From Cephalopachus bancanus (Eukaryota; Chordata; Mammalia; Primates; Tarsiidae): a stretch of 64,000 bases of DNA. Positions 61,293 to 64,000 of the stretch are shown one piece after another (position 1 is the stretch's first letter; the number at the start of each line of letters is the position of its first letter). The notes beneath the pieces are model-generated. The model had not been told where the DNA came from, did not search any database, and worked only from the letters and a program-made list of their open reading frames with translations. A program made the position numbers and the translations under genes. Location: NCBI GenBank assembly GCA_027257055.1, contig JAPVLO010000133.1, forward strand, positions 8,357,501 through 8,421,500. Reading direction: 5' to 3'.

Positions 61293-61839
61293 CTGGTTAT
61301 AAATGGCCACAGGAAGATTCAGCATGTTTTTACAGTCTTAGGAATGTGGAACGTGGCATTCAAAATGAGTCATGGTGTATGATTCACAGATCCAGCCATA
61401 AAGAAAGTGACACCCAGAGAGATACCAGGCAGTGCACAGTAGCCTGCTATATTTAAAGGGCATCCTCCATATGCAGAAGAGCAGATCTGTTGGGGAGGAC
61501 ACAACAGTCCTGTGTGCCTCTCAGGATGGCCCTCTGCCTTGTTCACTAAACCACCTGTACTCCATTTCTAATTGTCCATTTGATGTGTACAAAGCAGACT
61601 CCCTTGCTGGCTAATGCCGGTAGTTTGAAACACTGTTTGCTTCATATAAGGTAAAAATATGTACATTCTCTAATGAGTGCCACATCCGACCACTTCTAAG
61701 ATAGTGAGAAAACATACCAGATGGTTTTAACATTAGATCAGGTATTATGGGTATCAATTAAACTGAAACACCTGTTTCCCTCAGACATGGGGGGGTAAGA
61801 TTGTGCACAACTGTCAGCCTCAGACTCGATGCTGACATG

Positions 61840-61950
61840 CTATGTGTGTCCATATGTGTACCTCAGGGGACTGGTGGAAGAGTAAACGAGTTAACATAAT
61901 GCACTTAGAACAATGTCTGGTACATAGTCAGTGCCTAATAAATGTTTTAA
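61840..61950 (+). repeat. MIR-like fragment
   Basis: 'gagttaacataatgcactta', 'gaacaatgtctggtacatag' and 'tgcctaataaatgttttaaa' match the MIR 3' end. Confidence 0.6.
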
Positions 61951-61960
61951 AACCACCTAA

Positions 61961-62250
61961 GGCCAGCACAGTGGCTCACACTTGTAATCCCAGCACTTTG
62001 GGAGGCCGAGGCGGGAGAACTGTTTGAGCCCAGGAGTTTGAGACCAGCCTGGGCAACACAGTGAGAACTCATCTCTACTAAAAATAAAAAAATTAGCCGA
62101 GCATAGTGGTGCATTCCTGTAGTCCCAGCTACTCAGGAGGCTGAGGTGGGAGGATTGCCTGAGACCTAGAGCTCAAGGCTGCAGGAAGCTGGGATCATGC
62201 CACTGCACTCCTGCCTGGGCAACAGAGTGAGACCCTGTTTCAAAATAAAA
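61961..62250 (+). mobile_element. Old dimeric Alu (AluJ-like)
   Basis: Starts 'ggccagcacagtggctcaca' and ends 'gagaccctgtttcaaaataa'. Flanked by aaaccacctaa- and aaaacacctaa-type duplications. Confidence 0.9.
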
Positions 62251-62779
62251 AACACCTAAAACTCATGTGAGTAAATTGTGGGATGTGGAAGCCAAATGCC
62301 AATTGAGCACACATAATAAATGTTAATCCTTGCTAGGGCTTTTAACATGTCAGTTACATTTGTCACTCTTGCTCGACCTGACTCTGACACTAACCTTAGA
62401 AAAGAGATATCTCTGCAGTGTGACCCTCAGGTCAGCAGCCTGGTCTGCTGCCCAGAACTAGCACAGAGGTCTTTAGCATTTATAGGGGGGCTCAGGGAAG
62501 TCCCTGCCAGCCCTTCCTTTGCGCATTAGAAAGACAGAGTAGGCAGCATGTCCACTCTCAAAGGCCAGTGGAATATCAGCATCAACACTCCCCACCCAGA
62601 GCTCCACAAGGCTAGATTGGAAATGAAAACCAGCAAACCTGGGGGCCAGTTTAGACAGCCAATCCTGCAGTTTGTAAACAAACAACAGGGCTCTCTGTAG
62701 CCCTCGAAACTCTTAAATAAAGAAAAGATGTGAAACCTTCAGATTTTAACCAAAAGACCAGAAGAGGCATATAGTCATG

Positions 62780-62880
62780 CCTCATAAAAAAAGCATCTCA
62801 GACGGAAAGGGCTGGGCTGTAAGTCCAGTTCCAGGAATTGAAACTGAAACCAAGTCTGTGCTCTTCTGTCCTGGCCTCCC
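62780..62880 (+). promoter_or_regulatory. SAMD9: SAMD9 proximal promoter (candidate)
   Basis: Contains an exact ISRE at 62840-62851 and sits about 14.5 kb beyond the end of SAMD9L on the same strand, where the human gene order places SAMD9. No TATA box is visible. The link to SAMD9 is inferred from synteny, since its coding exon is outside the window. Confidence 0.55.
62840..62851 (+). promoter_or_regulatory. Interferon-stimulated response element (ISRE)
   Basis: gaaactgaaacc, in the wider context ttgaaactgaaacca, is a perfect match to the ISG consensus GAAANNGAAACC. Confidence 0.75.
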
Positions 62881-62899
62881 ACTTTCAAGGCACATCATG

Positions 62900-63085
62900 T
62901 CATTTCTGAGTCAGTCAGAGCTTGAGTTGAGGCTGACACAGAGGAGAAGCAGACACTCATTCAAACCGGAAAATACTTTTCTCTAGCATCGTATGAAGAA
63001 GAAAACACAGAGATCAGGTGTTTTCTGTGGGAAAAGAGCTGGTTTCCCCTTCATTTATGAGGAAGAAATTTGCAAGACAACCTGG
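62900..63085 (+). other. SAMD9: SAMD9 non-coding exon 1 (candidate)
   Basis: The segment ends in a donor ACCTGG|GTAAGC at 63085/63086, about 235 nt after the ISRE, mirroring the SAMD9L exon 1 geometry (ISRE to donor about 230 nt). The left boundary is a guess. The rest of the gene lies past 64000. Confidence 0.5.
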
Positions 63086-63479
63086 GTAAGCACAATATCT
63101 ATTATTAATACTGTTATTATTATTTACAGAAACATTGTATTGAATAGGAAGAAATCTGCTTTTCAATTAGAAAATTGAAGATATCCCCAAACAAACAATA
63201 ATACACTAAGCCTAGAAATTCTACACTATGTGTTGCTGTGTCAAGGGTCTGCTTTATATGTATTGAAAAACGAGTCATGACATTTCATAAAAGATGTTGT
63301 TGAAAACTAGAGACACTTTTATTTATGAATTCCCCCAGGACTTAAGAGCATCTTCAGAAAGAACAAACAGTGAAAACTTAAAATACTGTGCTTATTTTAG
63401 TTACCTCCCCCCACCTGCTCTGAGGAACAGCATCTCCTAGGGATCAAAACTCTGTCAACTTTTCAGATATTGGTGTCAC

Positions 63480-63520
63480 ATGACATACATAGAGAGAGAG
63501 ACAGACAGACAGAGAGGTCG
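63480..63520 (+). repeat. GAGA/CAGA simple repeat
   Basis: A short purine-rich tract 'agagagagagacagacagac' within the region after the candidate SAMD9 exon. Confidence 0.85.
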
Positions 63521-63669
63521 CTACAAGAAGTCCTTGAAATTATAGTAGCTTTAAGTTCCTGGCAAAAGTACCAGATTTCTGTCTGACTTCTCCCCCAAAC
63601 AAATAACAGGGCAACGCAATTTTACTTCCTCAGACTTCCCTTTGATTTCTTCATCTAAAGGTGTATGTG

Positions 63670-63910
63670 ATTTTTTTTTGTTTTGTTTTTTGTCTTGCTG
63701 TTGCCCAAGCAATCCTCCAGCCTCAGCCTCACGAGTAGCTGGGACGACAGGCATGTGCCACCACACCCAGCAATTTTTAAAAGTTTTTTATAGCCTTGAG
63801 TTCTCGTTATGTTGCCTAGGCTGGTCTTGAACTCCTCAGCCCAAGCTGTCCTCCTGCCTCAGCCTCCCAAAGTGCTAAGATTGCAGACATGAGTCACTGT
63901 GCCCAATCTG
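63670..63910 (-). mobile_element. Truncated old Alu
   Basis: Minus-strand Alu lacking part of its right arm: a T-rich tail then 'cctcagcctcacgagtagct' through 'gtgcccaat'. Diverged. Confidence 0.85.
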
Positions 63911-64000
63911 CCTGAGGGTTTTAATATTTGTGCAATCCTGTATAACTTTTGACGTTATCTAAAAACCATTTTGGAACAAGAGAGGGTATAAATAAATCAT

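Overview
The window is mammalian, and specifically primate, nuclear DNA. It carries the tail of HEPACAM2, all of the coding exon of SAMD9L, and what looks like the interferon-responsive promoter and first exon of SAMD9, all on the + strand and in the same order and orientation as the human 7q21 cluster (viewed on the opposite strand). Dimeric, A-tailed Alu elements confirm a primate. Most of the young Alus belong to an unusual subfamily (head 'ggctcagcctgtaatcc', right arm 'gtggccgggagcggccac') that matches neither the common human subfamilies nor the usual lemur/galago type. I infer a tarsier-like haplorhine; this rests on recall, not on a database search.

Layout. About 0.3-1.04 kb: a decayed mariner split by an Alu. 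1.18-5.69 kb: five coding exons of HEPACAM2 (end of ectodomain, membrane segment, cytoplasmic tail, stop), two of them microexons. 5.7-28 kb: intergenic DNA with Alus, L1 fragments, a second copy of the same mariner and microsatellites. 28.2-28.7 kb: a fold-back mariner. 29.3-30.3 kb: an ERV LTR with a Thr-type primer-binding site, hit by an Alu and by a tiny A-tailed retroposon. 30.6-31.0 kb: a GATA-type satellite. 32.6-32.9 kb: SAMD9L promoter and first exon with an ISRE. 36.1-36.5 kb: a diverged duplicate of that promoter/exon with its own ISRE-like site. 40.4-41.6 kb: a 1.25 kb pyrimidine-rich minisatellite in the SAMD9L intron. 43.2-43.3 kb: a GGAA microsatellite. 43.5-48.3 kb: the single SAMD9L coding exon (1585 codons from the ATG at 43528). 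49.45-51.87 kb: an antisense, internally deleted class I ERV with paired 387-bp LTRs, a Phe-type primer-binding site and gag/env remnants. 53.06-59.2 kb: a nearly full-length but dead L1 with an Alu nested in its 5' UTR. 62.8-63.1 kb: candidate SAMD9 promoter and exon 1; its coding exon lies beyond the right edge.

How it works together. SAMD9L and SAMD9 are interferon-induced, paralogous cytoplasmic restriction and translation-control proteins, and the ISREs seen upstream of both fit that. HEPACAM2 is an unrelated immunoglobulin-family adhesion protein. The most notable observations are the duplicated SAMD9L promoter, a family of roughly 60-80 bp A-tailed insertions that look like retroposed LTR R regions, the fold-back mariner, the in-frame microexon pair of HEPACAM2 and the hairpin-bearing Alu subfamily.
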